Assembly: GCA_025175895.1 (NCBI GenBank)
Contig: CM045991.1
Coordinates: forward strand, 86,973,174 to 87,037,173
DNA: 64,000 nucleotides
Direction: 5' to 3'
DNA from: Wurfbainia villosa
Taxonomy: Eukaryota > Streptophyta > Magnoliopsida > Zingiberales > Zingiberaceae
The position numbers and the translations under genes were made by a program. Of the stretch, positions 11,881 through 23,908 are shown piece after piece. Under the pieces are notes generated by a model. It made no database searches, was not told the DNA's origin, and was given only the letters and a program-made list of their open reading frames with translations. Positions within the stretch are counted from its first letter, which is position 1. The number at the start of each line of letters is the position of its first letter.

Positions 11881-13398
11881 TCACTTGCAAGCGGTGAACC
11901 TTTGGAAGAAGAACAAAGGTATATCTTTTGGTCTAGTCGTTGAAACATGTTTAGCGGTGTTATCTACCACGTGTGTGAATCGAGCCCGATCATGTCTGCA
12001 ATACTTTGCGGGGTTCAGAAACCAGACAGTGGTGAAGGGAGATTATCTTGTATACTTGGGTGATGCTACGAAGATAGCGGTTGTTGCAGTGGGAGATGTT
12101 TATTTGTCTTTTGAGAGGAATAAAGTTTTGGTTCTGAAGAATTGTCTTTATGTACCTTTATTTAGAAAGAATTTGATTTCGATTTCTAAATTGTTTATGA
12201 ATGGATATTCTATTTCTTTTAATGACAGAGTTGTTATAAAAAGGAATAGAGAGATTATCTGTTCTGGTACATTGATAGGAAATTTATATACACTCGAACC
12301 AAAAGCTCTCACGATGCAAATAGAAGTAAATAACTCATCTTCTAATTTCAATAAGAGAAAAGAACCTTCGAAGATGAATCAAACATATCTTTGGCATCTG
12401 AGGCTAGGTCATATTAACCTAAGCAGAATTCAAAGGTTGATAGCTGATGGACCTCTGGGTTCATTAGTGGTGGAAGATTTCCCAACCTGCGAATCTTGCT
12501 TGGAGGGTAAACTGATCAAGAGGCCTTTTAAGGCCAAGGGGTATAGAGCCAAAAATGTGTTGGAATTGGTTCATTCTGATTTGTGTGGTCCTATGTCTAT
12601 CCAGGCAAGAGGTGGCTTTGAATATTTCGTCTCTTTTATAGATGATTATTCAAGGTATGGATACATTTACTTGATGCGTTGCAAGTCTGAATGCTTTGAC
12701 AAGTTCAAAGAATTCAAGGCTGATGTGGAGAAACGTCAGGGTAAAAGTATCAAGACACTACAATCTGATCGTGGTGGTGAGTACCTCTTGGGAGAGTTTA
12801 GGAATTACTTATCAGAGGCTGGGATTCAATCCCAATTGTCTGCACCTGGCACTCCCCAGCAGAATGGTGTAGCAGAGCGAAGGAATAGGACTCTTATGGA
12901 GATGGTTAGATCGATGATGAGTTATTCTGAGTTGTCAGATTCGTTCTGGGGATATTCTCTAGATACGGTAGTGTATATTCTGAACTTGGTACCATCTAAA
13001 TCAGTGTCTTCTACTCCCACAGAATTGTGGACTGGACGAAAGCCTAGTCTAAGACATATTCGGATATGGGGGAGTCCAGCACATGTGCTAAAGGAAGATG
13101 CTGGTAAGTTAGAACCTCGTACAGAAATGTGCATGTTCGTTGGCTATCCTAGAGGAACGAAAGGTGATTTTTTTTATAGTCTTAGAAATCAGAGGGTGAT
13201 CGTTAGCACGAATGTCATATTTTTAGAGGAAGACTATGTGATGAACCACAAGCTCATGAGTAAGATTGTTCTGGAGGAACTGAGAGGGGAAGTCACTGCT
13301 TCAGTACCACCGGTGCAAGAGGATATATCACAAGTCACTGCATCGCGTGTCACAGAGGATACACAGGTGATACCTTGTCGTAGTGGGAGGGTTGTTAG
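11876..13398 (+). pseudogene. pol: TE3 pol N-terminal part: protease remnant and integrase
   Basis: Open frame to 13398, where TE4 begins; the frame's nominal extension to 13693 reads through TE4 LTR and is artificial. The protease lacks a recognisable Asp-Thr/Ser-Gly motif because of local small deletions. GAG-pre-integrase follows (LWHLRLGHINLSRI, CESCLEGK). The integrase core has LVHSDLCGP, LQSDRGGEYL and VAERRNRT, so all three catalytic acidic residues are present. It ends in the Ser-Gly-Arg hinge (CRSGRVVS). RT and RNase H are deleted from the locus. Confidence 0.85.
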
Positions 13399-15212
13399 TG
13401 TTGAGTTTTTCGAGCCGCAAAAATCATTTTTTGCGTTGCGGAAACCTCGGAAGCCCGACCATGGATCCGTGCGAAGTATAACAAATAAAACTAACATGTA
13501 TGTGTTTAATACCTTTAGATCTACTCTAGATCTACATGATAAGAAATTACCCTTGAAGCGATGCGCTTTGCTTATCCCGCTCATCCAAATGGATTGCCGG
13601 AACTCGAGAGTGTCAAGTGCACACTCCTCTATTGGTATCCACACAAGCAATAGGTGGAGAAAAGACAATCTTGAGTGTGCTAGCACTCCTTAAAGGTCTC
13701 GGCAAAGTGGATGATTGGGAGAGAACTTGAGTGGAGCAAGGAAGAAGATGAAGTTGGAGTTACCACACAAAAATGAATTATCTCCATCAAGCCTCCTAAA
13801 GTGGTCGACCACTTATTTGGGAGTTACATGCATGCATGTAACTCCAAGAGCCAATGACTCTTGGTCTCCCTCATGAGTTAGCACCCCATGATAAGTCTAT
13901 GATGATGTGGAACGTCATCATTGGCCGGCCCACATGTCATGTCACCATGACATGGCAATTGGTCAAGTCAAAATTGACCATTCATCTTCCCTCTCAAGTC
14001 AAGTCAAATTTGACCTCTTATCTCCCATGGTTGATCAAATCTAACCACTTGATTCAAGTCAATTTGATTTAATGAATCTCTATTCATTAATTTATATTGA
14101 CTCAATGAATCAAATCTAAATTAGACTCATTCAACACTTAAATCAACTTGAGTCTAACTCAATTAGTTTAATTTGGATTACTCTTAATCCAATTTGATTC
14201 ATCCCATGAACCTTATCCTCATGGTTCATCATATGAACCTAATCTCCATCTAATTGCCCTTTGTGTGTGACCCTATAGGTTCTTGTAACGTTGACAATGT
14301 CCCTAAACAAATTTAGGAACATAAACAATGAGCGGTATCTAGCAACACATCATTGCTACCCAAGTTACAAGAATATTGAGCTCCAACATCACCTTTGTGA
14401 CTACTAATTGTGACTCTCACAATATGTGACAGTGTCCCTCTATCCATGACATCTAGATTGACCAATTAAGGCATAGAACGTGTCATCCTCAGTACAATCT
14501 ATATCTTGAACTCCAAGTAGACTCACTCTAATCAAATGAGCTCAATATCTCATACTGACTCATTTGGACATGGTCATGCACTTCGTGGTCTCACTCTATC
14601 AAGAATGACGATGTCACTCCCGTCATATAGGAGAGATAGATCCCACCTACATCACTCACATCCCTCCGTATAATTTGTTACATACCCAGTAATCGCCTTT
14701 ATAGTCCACCCATTTATGGGTGACGTTTGACGAAGCCAAAGTATGCAACTCCTTTTGTAGGGAACCACGGTGACTTCATGTCCATGAACTAATAGTCACA
14801 TGAGAAAGTATATGACACTCATATAACGATCCATGATACTTTCTCATGGCGGATCATTCAGTATACATTCTTCAATGTATACCCATGTGTCAATTTGATA
14901 TCTCATATCTATGACTTGTGAGATCAAGTCATCGTGTTGACCTACATGCTAGTCTCTACCCATTAACATTATCCCTGAATGTTAATACTTGACTAGGAAT
15001 GATTAAGAATAGTGTTCTTTATATCATCTCATTATCGATTCAACCAATCGATTGATATAGATAAGAACCTACTACTCAAGGACGTTATTATACTTAATTA
15101 TTTAGCACAAATATAAGTAAATATAATAACCATGCCTTTAAGAATAGGAATATATTACAATAAAGTCCATACAAAAATCATCACATGATTGGCTCTAGGG
15201 CTTTCACTAACA
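13399..15212 (-). repeat. TE4 3' LTR (1814 bp)
   Basis: Plus-strand left end TGTTGAGTTT, right end CACTAACA, followed by the reverse complement of AGTGGGAGAT (polypurine tract, 15213-15222). Closely similar along its length to 20813-22610, with scattered substitutions and small indels. Near the left end is an inverted repeat (gcaaaaatc/atttttgc type) that could form a hairpin. Confidence 0.92.
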
Positions 15213-15222
15213 ATCTCCCACT
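15213..15222 (-). other. TE4 polypurine tract
   Basis: The minus strand reads AGTGGGAGAT immediately upstream of the 3' LTR. This is the plus-strand primer used in reverse transcription; the same string precedes the TE3, TE5 and TE6 3' LTRs. Confidence 0.8.
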
Positions 15223-15248
15223 AGCACTAGTGTCAATCACCGTAGTAT

Positions 15249-16295
15249 CTAATACAACAATGACCTAGTATGACCATCATGCTTTTTCTGTGTCAAAACC
15301 TTGGTCAAAGGATCTGCGATGTTAGCCTCTGTGGGTACTCTACAAATCTTCACATCTCCTCTATCAATAATCTCTCGAATGAGATGGAAACGTCGTAGTA
15401 TGTGTTTGATCTGCTGGTGTGAGCGAGGTTCCTTAGCCTGCGCAATCGCTCCATTGTTGTCACAATAGAGCTCAATGGGATGTGCTATGCTAGGAACCAC
15501 CCCAAGCTCAGTAATGAACTTGCGGATCCAAACTGCCTCCTTTGCTGCCTCAGATGCAGTGATATACTCGGCTTCTGTTGTAGAATCAGTAATTGTGTCC
15601 TGCTCTGAACTCTTCCAGCTCACAGCGCCACCATTCAAGCAAAACACGAACCCTGACTGCAATATATAATCATCCTGGTCAGTTTGGAAGCTGGCATCGC
15701 TGTAACCCTTTACAGCTAGCACCTCATCGCCTCCAAATATCAAGAAATATTCTTTAGTCCTTCTCAAGTACTTAAAAATATTCTTGACTGCTATCCAGTG
15801 ACGCTCACCTGGATATGACTGGTATCTACTCGTCATGCTCAAAGCATACGAGACATCAGGACGAGTACATAGCATGACGTACATGATAGATCCTATAGCA
15901 GATGCATAAAGGATCTTATCCATGTAGTTTCTTCCCTCTCTAGAAGAGGGACTTTGAGTCTTCGAAAGACTCACACCATGTGACATCGACAGAAGCCCCT
16001 TCTTGGAATTCTGCATGGCAAACCGTAGTAATACTATGTCAATGTATGTACTCTGACTTAGGCCAAGCAATCTCTTAGATCTATCTCTATAGATCTTGAT
16101 GCCTAGAATACAGACTGCTTCACCTAAGTCCTTCATTGAGAAGCACGTCTCCAGCCAAGTCTTTACAGACTGTAGCGAAGGGATGTCATTGCCAATGAGT
16201 AGTATGTCATCCACATACAATATAAGGAAGACAATTGTGTTCCCATTAACCCTCTTGTAGACACATGGTTCATCTTCATTCTTGATGAAACCAAA
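15249..16295 (-). pseudogene. pol: TE4 pol C-terminal part: RT palm end and RNase H
   Basis: Same frame as 16296-18473, separated from it by one TAG (16296-16298) where TE5 has CAG for Gln. YVDDILLIGND is at about 16185-16220, followed by the RT thumb and copia RNase H with TTEAEYIT, ELYCDNNGAIA and a C-terminus ending shortly before the polypurine tract. A stop at 15249-15251 closes the frame. With that one nonsense codon removed the RT-RNase H region would be full length. Confidence 0.88.
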
Positions 16296-18473
16296 CTATT
16301 TGGTCGCATCATCGAATCGAAGATTCCAGCTCCGAGAAGCTTGCTTTAGCCCATAAATGGACCTTTGCAGCTTGCTTACTTTCGCAGTATGCTGTGGATC
16401 TACAAAACCCTCAGGTTGTGTCATGTACACATCCTCAAGTAAGTTTCCATTCAGAAATGCGGTTTTGACATCCATCTGCCAGATCTCATAATCGTGGTAT
16501 GCTGCAATAGCAAACATGATCCGAATGGACTTAAACATCGCCACTGGAGAAAAGATTTCATCATAGTCAATACCATGAATTTGCTTGAAACCTTTAGCCA
16601 CCAATCGACCCTTATAGGTATGCGTAAGTCCATCCATGTCAGTCTTTCTCCTAAAGACCCACTTACACCCAATGGGTTTGACCCCTTCAGGTGGATCAAC
16701 CAAAGTCCATACTTGGTTGGTGTACATGGATTCCATCTCGGATCTCATGGCCTTTAACCATTTCTCAGAATCTAGGCTCATCACAGCTTCCTGATAGGAG
16801 GTAGGCTCATTCTCAATGAGCATAACGTCATCATGGTCAGACAAGAGAAATGAGTATCTCTCAGGCTGACGACGTACCCTATCAGACCTGCGAAGAGGTA
16901 GGTCTACTTGAATAGGTGGTTGTTCCACAACTCTTTGTGCAACAATCTCATCACCCACAACACTTTGTGGTTCCTGTTCAACCTCCATCAAGGTCTCAGT
17001 TCTATGGTCCTTATCTTGAATTTCTTCAAGATCGAACGTACTCCCACTAGTTTTTCTAAAAACAAAATCCCTTTCTAGAAAAACTCCAGTCTTTGCCACA
17101 AATACTTTGTGCTGACTAGGAATGTAGAAATAATATCCCTTTGTATCCTTGGGATATCCAACAAAATAGCACCTATCAAATTTGGGTCCCAGTTTGTCTG
17201 AGATTTGACGTCGAACGTAAGCCTCACAACTCCAAATCCTCATGAAAGACATCTTGGGATTTCTCCCTGTCCATATCATATATGGTGTCTTTATCACAGC
17301 CTTGGATGGTACACGGTTAAGGGTGAAGGCTGCTGTGTCTAGAGCATATCCCCAAAAGGATATAGGAAGATCTGTGTGACTCATCATAGATCCTACCATA
17401 TCTAATAGGGTACGATTCCTCCTTTCGGATACATCATTCCACTGTGATATTCCAGGAGGAGTGAGTTGGGATAAAATCTCACACTCAGCTAGATAGTCAC
17501 GAAACTCATGGCTAAGGTATTCATCACCTCGATCTGATCGAAGTATCTTAATACTCTTGCCAAACTGGTTTTGTACTTCATTCTTGAATTCTTTGAACTT
17601 TTCAAAGGATTTTGATTTATGTGTCATGAGATACACATAACCATATCTACTGAAGTCATCCGTAAATGTAATGAAGTATCTGTAACCACCTCTAGCAACA
17701 ACATTGAAAGGGCCACATACATCACTATGTATAAGTCCTAACACGTCTGTTGCTCTTTCGCTGTGTCCACTAAAGGGAGTCTTGGTCATATTGCCTAAAA
17801 GGCAAGGCTCGTATGTCTCATATGATTTAAAATCAAATGAGTCTAGCAGTCCATCCTTATGGAGCTGAGATAAGCGACTCTCATTTATGTGATCTAAGCA
17901 ACAATGCCAGCGATAGGTTTGGTTCAACTCATTTGACTTGAACCTTTTGGTACTTATGTTATAGATAGGGCTCTCTAAGTCTAGAAAGTAGAGTCCGTTC
18001 ATTAGAGGTGCACTACAATAGAACATATTATTTAAATAAACTGAACAACATTTGTTCTTTATTATAAATGTAAATCCTTTCTTGTCCAAATAAGAAACCG
18101 AAATTATGTTCTTAGTTAAGGCAGACACATAACAACATTCATCTAATTCTAGTACAAGCCCAGAGGGCAAAGATAGATCATAAGTTCCTACAGCAACAAC
18201 AGAAACTCTTGCTCCATTGCCTACTCGTAGGTCCACCTCGCCCTTTGTCAATGCCCAGCTATTTCTCAGTGCCTGCACATTGGTACAAATGTGAGATGCA
18301 CATCCGGTATCTAATACCCATGATGAAGAAATAGATATATTGACTTCTATAACATTTATACCTGAAGTAGAAGTCTCACTTCTCTTTTTCTTAAGATCTT
18401 CCAGATAAGTTTTGCAGTTACGCTTCCAGTGTCTAGCTTCCTTGCAGTGGAAGCAAGCCCCTTCCTTGGCCAC
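16296..18473 (-). pseudogene. pol: TE4 pol: zinc knuckle, protease, integrase, RT N-terminal half
   Basis: One 725-residue open frame. It starts with the gag zinc knuckle (CFHCKEARHWKRNC), in which the usual Gly before His is Arg. Protease follows (WVLDTGCASH), then GAG-pre-integrase (WHCCLDHINESRL, CLLGNM), an integrase core with IHSDVCGP, RSDRGDEY and SERRNRT, and a Ser-Asp-Arg hinge. RT then runs from WVFRRKTDMDG through QMDVKTAFLNG to QPEGF and YGLKQASRSW. All integrase catalytic acids are present. The TE5 copy is about 90 percent similar by eye. Confidence 0.9.
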
Positions 18474-18476
18474 CCC

Positions 18477-19177
18477 TCATTTGGGTTTAAGTTCTTTGCC
18501 TTTGCCCTTGGCTATGGACTTTCCCTTACCTTTAGGCTTGCCCTTGCCTTTCTTCTTTTGCACCATCAAAATGACGTCAGATTTTCCCTTCTTAAGGTTG
18601 AGCTCAACAGTTCTCAACATGCTGAGCATCTCAGGCAGTGGCTTATCAATTTCATTCATGTTGTAATTCATAACAAATTGATTGTAGCTTTGTGGCAAAG
18701 ACTGCAAGATCAAGTCAGTGGCCAGCTCTTGGCCAAGGGGGAATCCCAATCTCTGTAGGTTTTCTATGTACCCAATCATCTTGAGTACATATGAACCTAC
18801 GGGAGTCCCATCTTGAATTTTGGACCCAAACAATGCCTTAGAGACTTCATATCTCTCGTATCTTGCTTGTCCTTGATATAGTTGACGAAGATGTTCAACC
18901 ATATCATAAGCATTCATGAACTCATGTTGCTTCTGAAGCTCAGAGTTCATGGTCGTGAGCATTAGACATGACACATCTAATGCATCATCTTGATGCTTCT
19001 TATAAGCATCTTTGTCAACTAGGAGGTGCCTCCTAATAGGTGCCTCGGGACGCATGATTTCCTTTCTTGGGTGAGAACAATTCTCAGGTTCCTGTACTAG
19101 TCTAGGAAATTTGCTCCATTGAGCTTGTCCTTCTCAAGGACAGAACGCAGAGAGAGAGTGTTCGTGTTTGTCGACAT
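18477..19177 (-). pseudogene. gag: TE4 gag
   Basis: An ATG at 19175-19177 (SKNT-like start: MSTNTNTLSLRSVLEKDKL) begins gag. A TAG replaces a Trp codon shortly after, and the region near 19055-19080 carries net indels relative to TE5, shifting frame. From 19055 to 18477 the frame is open and in phase with pol, ending in a TGA at 18477-18479 where TE5 has GGA. The capsid core contains AYDMVEHLRQLYQGQARYERYE, and the C-terminus is a Lys/Gly-rich tail. So the copy differs from a working gag-pol by a few point changes and one frameshift. Confidence 0.85.
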
Positions 19178-20799
19178 AGTAATCTACAACATACAATGAA
19201 GAGAATTAATATCATATTCCTTTTATCATTTAATTATGTCTTTAATCAAATGATGCTCCCACTGAATTATAGGAATTTTGTAGAATCGAGTTATGGATGT
19301 GGTCAAACCACATTACTAGATTCATACAAACTAGCTATAACTCCTGCTGGACAAGATCCACATCATATTAAGCTTTGAGTTAGCTTTGGCTAAATCGCCC
19401 AAGACTTAGTATGATCGGTGGGTAACACATTACCGATTACATCTCTATGCAACTCTTGTTTATAGGATCAAGACTCACATTTACTAAAGACCTTGAGTTA
19501 GCTTTGGCTAAATCGCCCAAGATTTAGTATAAATGCGATCTTATCCTATCTTTCTAACGGTTGGAATATGCCTATAGTTCTACTCGATCCAATTGAGTTA
19601 ACTAGTTTCACTCAATCTAATTGAGCTTACTCTAACCCAAGCCGTGATAGGCGGGACCAAGATTGTCCCTCCGCACCCTACTAAGATAATATGTGTTGCT
19701 CTACTTTGGCAGATTCAACAACTACAAATGATCGAGGTAGTGATGGGTATCAAGGACTTGGTAGGCATTTACGAGTTGATTCGATTAAGATCTAATCTAA
19801 TCATAATGTGTATCATATACGCATTGAGGCCTTTATTATTATATACTAGCATGCATCACATACATACAAGCATTATTCTAGCATACATCATATACATACA
19901 AGAAAAATATCCTAGCATGCATCATATACATACAAGCATTATTCTACTAGCATGCATCACATACATATAAGCAAAATCATATATATATATATATATATAT
20001 AAAATTAACTGTGATGTGGTCATGGCCCTACTACGATCTTCTCAAGCCAATGAGAAGATCTGACGGTTAACCTAGGGCTAGCGGCTTCTCCAAGTGCTTC
20101 CTTTGATCGCCATGTGTCGTCGGCACCCTTCTCGTAACTTCGTCTACAAGTGGACTTTCCACCGCTCCATTTTTGTACATTACAAATATGAAACTCGAGT
20201 TACATTCGAGTCTAAGACTATTTACAACTAGAATTTCAAAAGAAGACGTACGACGCGCAGGTCGCATACCCTATAAAACACGCACAACCATAAAAACGAC
20301 ACGCAGACCGTATTATGAATTACAACACATCATCATCCAATCATATTGGGGTTCTTGGGCCATGACAATCATAGAATTATACATAATTCTAAATTATGTA
20401 TTTTTTACAGAAAATTTCTATAATTTTTCCTATTTTTTTCAATTTTATGAGTCACCTCTCCGTAACGGTCCCGCTAAGCGATTTTCGGGCACGATCGTGG
20501 GACAATGCCCCTTTCGGGGATAGAGACAGCGCCCCTACTCGCAAAATAAACTTTGTGAGTGTCCCTACTACGATCTTACAATGACTTAAGTCGTTGTCCC
20601 AAAAACCTAAAGCGAGAACTCGCCGTTTCGGAGAGTTTTTCTCGATGGTTGAAGCCTACAAGTATCCCAACACTCGTTGCTTCGACTCTTCGAGAAAAAT
20701 ACCCAAAAATTCTATAAAAATAGGAAATTTACAGAAACATAAAAATATGTAATTTTTATATCTAATACAAAAACTAAACACATACATGCTTCGCACGTG
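19178..20799 (-). other. TE4 leader region, non-coding
   Basis: About 1.6 kb between primer-binding site and gag. It holds a short (AT)n microsatellite at 19979-20001, imperfect repeats of a CATGCATCACATACATA-like unit at 19850-19975, and two copies of a motif around GCTTTGGCTAAATCGCCCAAGA (about 19378-19410 and 19497-19525). No conserved protein frame. The same arrangement occurs in the TE5 leader. Confidence 0.65.
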
Positions 20800-20811
20800 A
20801 CTCTGATACCA
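20800..20811 (-). other. TE4 primer-binding site
   Basis: The minus strand reads TGGTATCAGAGT directly inside the 5' LTR, matching the copia initiator-Met site except at the last base. Confidence 0.88.
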
Positions 20812-20812
20812 C

Positions 20813-22610
20813 TGTTGGGTTTTCCGAGCCGCAAAAATCGCTTTTTGCGTTGCGGAAACCTCGGAAGCTCGACCACGGATCCGTGCGAAGTATAACAAAT
20901 AAAACTAACATGTATGTGTTTAATACCTTTAGATCTACTCTAGATCTACATGATAAGAAATTACCCTTGAAGTGATGCCCTTCGCTTATCCCGCTCGTCC
21001 AAATGGATTGCTAGAACTCAGGAGTGTCAAGTGCACATTCCTCTATTGGTATCCACACAAGTAATAGATGGAGAAAAGACAATCTTGAGTGTGCTAGCAC
21101 TCCTTGAAGGTCTCAGCAAAGTAGAGGATTGGGAGAGAACTTGAGTGGAGCAAGGAAAAAGATGATGTTGGAGTTACCACACAAAAATGAATTATCTCCA
21201 TCAAGCCTCCTAAAGTGGTCGGCCACTTATTTGATGTAACTCCAAGAGTCAATGGCTCTTGGTCTCCCTCATGAGGTGGCACCCCATGATAAGTCTATGA
21301 TAATGTGGAACACCATCATTGGCCGGCCCACATACCATGTCACCATGACATGGCAATTGGTCAAGTCAAAATTGACCATTCATCTTTCCCTCTCAAGTCA
21401 AGTCAAACTTGACCTCTTATCTCCCATGGTTGATCAAATCTAACCACTTGATTCAAGTCAATTTGATTTAATGAATCTCTATTCATTAATTTAAATTGAC
21501 TCAATGAATCAAATCTAAATTAGACTCATTCAACACTTGAATCAACTTGAGTCTAATCAATTAGTCTAATTTGGATTACTCTTAATCCAATTTGGTTCAT
21601 CCCATGAACCTTATCCTCATGGTTCATCATATGAACCTAATCTCCATCTAATTGCCCTTTGTGTGTGACCCTATAGGTTCTTGTAACGTTGGCAATGTCT
21701 CTAAACCGATTTAGGAACATAAGCAATGAGCGGTATCTAGCAACACATCATTGCTACCCAAGTTACAAGAATGTTGAGCTCCAACATCACCTTTGTGACT
21801 ACTAATTGTGACTCTCACAATATGTGACAGTGTCCCTCTATCCATGACATCTAGATTGACCAATTGAGGCATAGATCGTGTCATCCTCGGTACAATCTAT
21901 ATCTTGAACTCCAAGTATACTCACTCTAATCAAATGAGCTCAATATTTCATACTGACTCATTTGGGCATAGTCATGCACTTCGTGGTCTCACTCTATCAA
22001 GAATGACGATGTCACTCCCGTCATATAGGAGGGATAGATCTCATCTACATCACTCACATCCCTGCGCATAATTTGTTACATACCCAGTAATCGCCTTTAT
22101 AGTCCACCCATTTACGGGTGACGTTTGACGAAGCCAAAGTATGCAACTCCTTATGTAGGGAACCATGGTGACTTCAGGTCCATGAACTAATAGTCATATG
22201 AGAAAGTATATGACACTCATATAACGATCCATGATACTTTCTCATGGCGGGTCATTTAGTATACATTCTCCAATGCATACCCATATGTCAATTTGATATC
22301 TCATATCTATGACTTGTGAGATCAAGTCATTGTGTTGACCTACATGCTAGTCTCTATGCATTAACATTGTCCCTGAATGTTAATACTTGACTAGGAATGA
22401 TTAAGAGTAGTGTTCTCTATATCATCTCATTATTGATTCAACCAATCGATTGATATAGATAAGAACCTACTACTCAAGGACGTTATTATACTTAGCTATT
22501 TGGCACCAATATTAGTAAATATAATAATCATGCCTTTATGAATAGGAATATGATACAATAAAGTTCATACAACAATCATCACATGATTGACTCTAGGGCT
22601 TTCATAAACA
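20813..22610 (-). repeat. TE4 5' LTR (1798 bp)
   Basis: Plus-strand start TGTTGGGTTTTCC, end TTCATAAACA. It matches 13399-15212. Its outer end (22610) directly abuts a truncated TE5 LTR in opposite orientation, with no spacer. Confidence 0.92.
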
Positions 22611-22920
22611 CTCCTTGGCCGAAACTTCTATGGGTGCTAGCACACTCTAGGTTTCTTTTCTCCACCTATTGCTTTTGTGGATACCAATAAAGGAGTGTAC
22701 ACTTGACACTCTAGAGTTCCGACAAGCTATTTGGACGAGCGGGATTTGTAAAGGGCGTCGCATCGAGGGTAACACTCTCAACTTCTAGATCTAAGGTAGA
22801 TCTAGGTTTACTTAGCACATACATGTTTTTATTTTAATATATCTTCGCACGGATCCGTGGTCGGACTTCCAGGGTTTCCGCAATGCAAAAAGCGGTTTTT
22901 GCGGCTTGAAAAGTCCAACA
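22611..22920 (+). repeat. TE5 5' LTR remnant (310 bp)
   Basis: Begins with CTCCTTGGCCGAAACTTCT, which sits 1432 bp into the 3' LTR, and ends AAGTCCAACA. The first 1.4 kb of this LTR is missing and TE4's LTR end takes its place. Confidence 0.9.
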
Positions 22921-22921
22921 G

Positions 22922-22933
22922 TGGTATCAAAGT
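22922..22933 (+). other. TE5 primer-binding site
   Basis: TGGTATCAAAGT right after the LTR end; two changes from the copia consensus site. Confidence 0.8.
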
Positions 22934-23733
22934 CACGTGCGAAGCATGTATGTGTTTCATTTTTGTAGTTTTTGTATTAAATATAAAAATTATAAATTTT
23001 TATGTTTCTGTAAATTTCCTATTTTTATTGAATTTTTGGATATTTTTCTCGAAGAGTCAAAGCAACGAGTGTTGGGACACTTGTAGGCTTCAATCATCGA
23101 GAAAAACTCTCCGAAACGGCGAGTTCTCGCTTTAGATTTTTGGGACAGCGACTTAAGTCGTTGTAAGATCGTAGTAGAGACACTCGCAAAGTTTATTTTG
23201 CGAGTATGGGCGCTGCCCCTATCCCCGAAAGGGGCCTTGTCTCGCGATCGCGCCCGAAAACCGCTTAGCGGGACCGTTACGGAGAAGTGATTCATAAAAT
23301 TGAAAAAAAAAATAGAAAAAATTATAGAAATTTTCTGTAAAATACATAATTTAGAATTATGTATAATTCTGTGATTTTCATGGCCCAAGAAACCCAATAT
23401 GATTGGATGATGATGTGTTGTAATTCATAATACGGTCTGCGTGCCATTTTTGTAGTTGTGCGTGTTGTATAGTGTATGCGACCTACGCGTCGTACCTCTT
23501 CTTTTGAAATTCTAGTTGTAAATAGTTTTAGACTCGAATGTAACTCGAGTTTCATATTTGTAATGTACAAAATAAAGCGATGGAAAGTCCACTTGTAGAC
23601 GAAGTTACGAGAAGGGTGCCGACGACACATGGCGATCAAAGGAAGCACTTGGAGAAACCGCTAGCCCTAGGTTGACCGTCAGATCTTCTCATTGGCTTGA
23701 GAAGATCATAGAAGAGTCATGACCACATCACAG

Positions 23734-23815
<82 letters not shown>
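23734..23815. repeat. (TA)n microsatellite, about 41 units
   Basis: An uninterrupted TA dinucleotide run of about 82 bp in the TE5 leader. The orthologous spot in TE4 has only about 11 units. A frame across it gives a Tyr-Ile repeat and is not a gene. Confidence 0.95.
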
Positions 23816-23818
<3 letters not shown>

Positions 23819-23908
23819 ATTTTGCTTGTATGTATGTGATGCATGCTAGTAGAATAATGCTTGTATGTATATGATGCATGCTAGGATATTTTTCTTGTAT
23901 GTATATGA

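Larger units (their letters stand above)
13399..22610 (-). mobile_element. TE4: near-complete Ty1/copia element (9.2 kb)
   Basis: Two LTRs (13399-15212 and 20813-22610) in the same orientation flank a minus-strand gag-pol. The polypurine tract is next to the left LTR and the primer-binding site next to the right LTR, confirming orientation. The flanks differ: TE3 hinge sequence on the left (gttag) and TE5 LTR sequence on the right (ctcct), so there is no target duplication although both LTR ends are precise. The coding region is the most intact of the window. Confidence 0.92.

Noticed and set aside
13399..13693. C-terminal extension of the TE3 pol ORF
   Set aside because: The frame continues by chance into the TE4 LTR; true TE3 sequence stops at 13398.
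20400..20600. GC-rich block with CCCCTTTCGGGG inverted repeat in the TE4 leader as a riboswitch or terminator
   Set aside because: It is a short local palindrome in a leader also present in TE5 (23215-23240); nothing supports a known regulatory RNA class.
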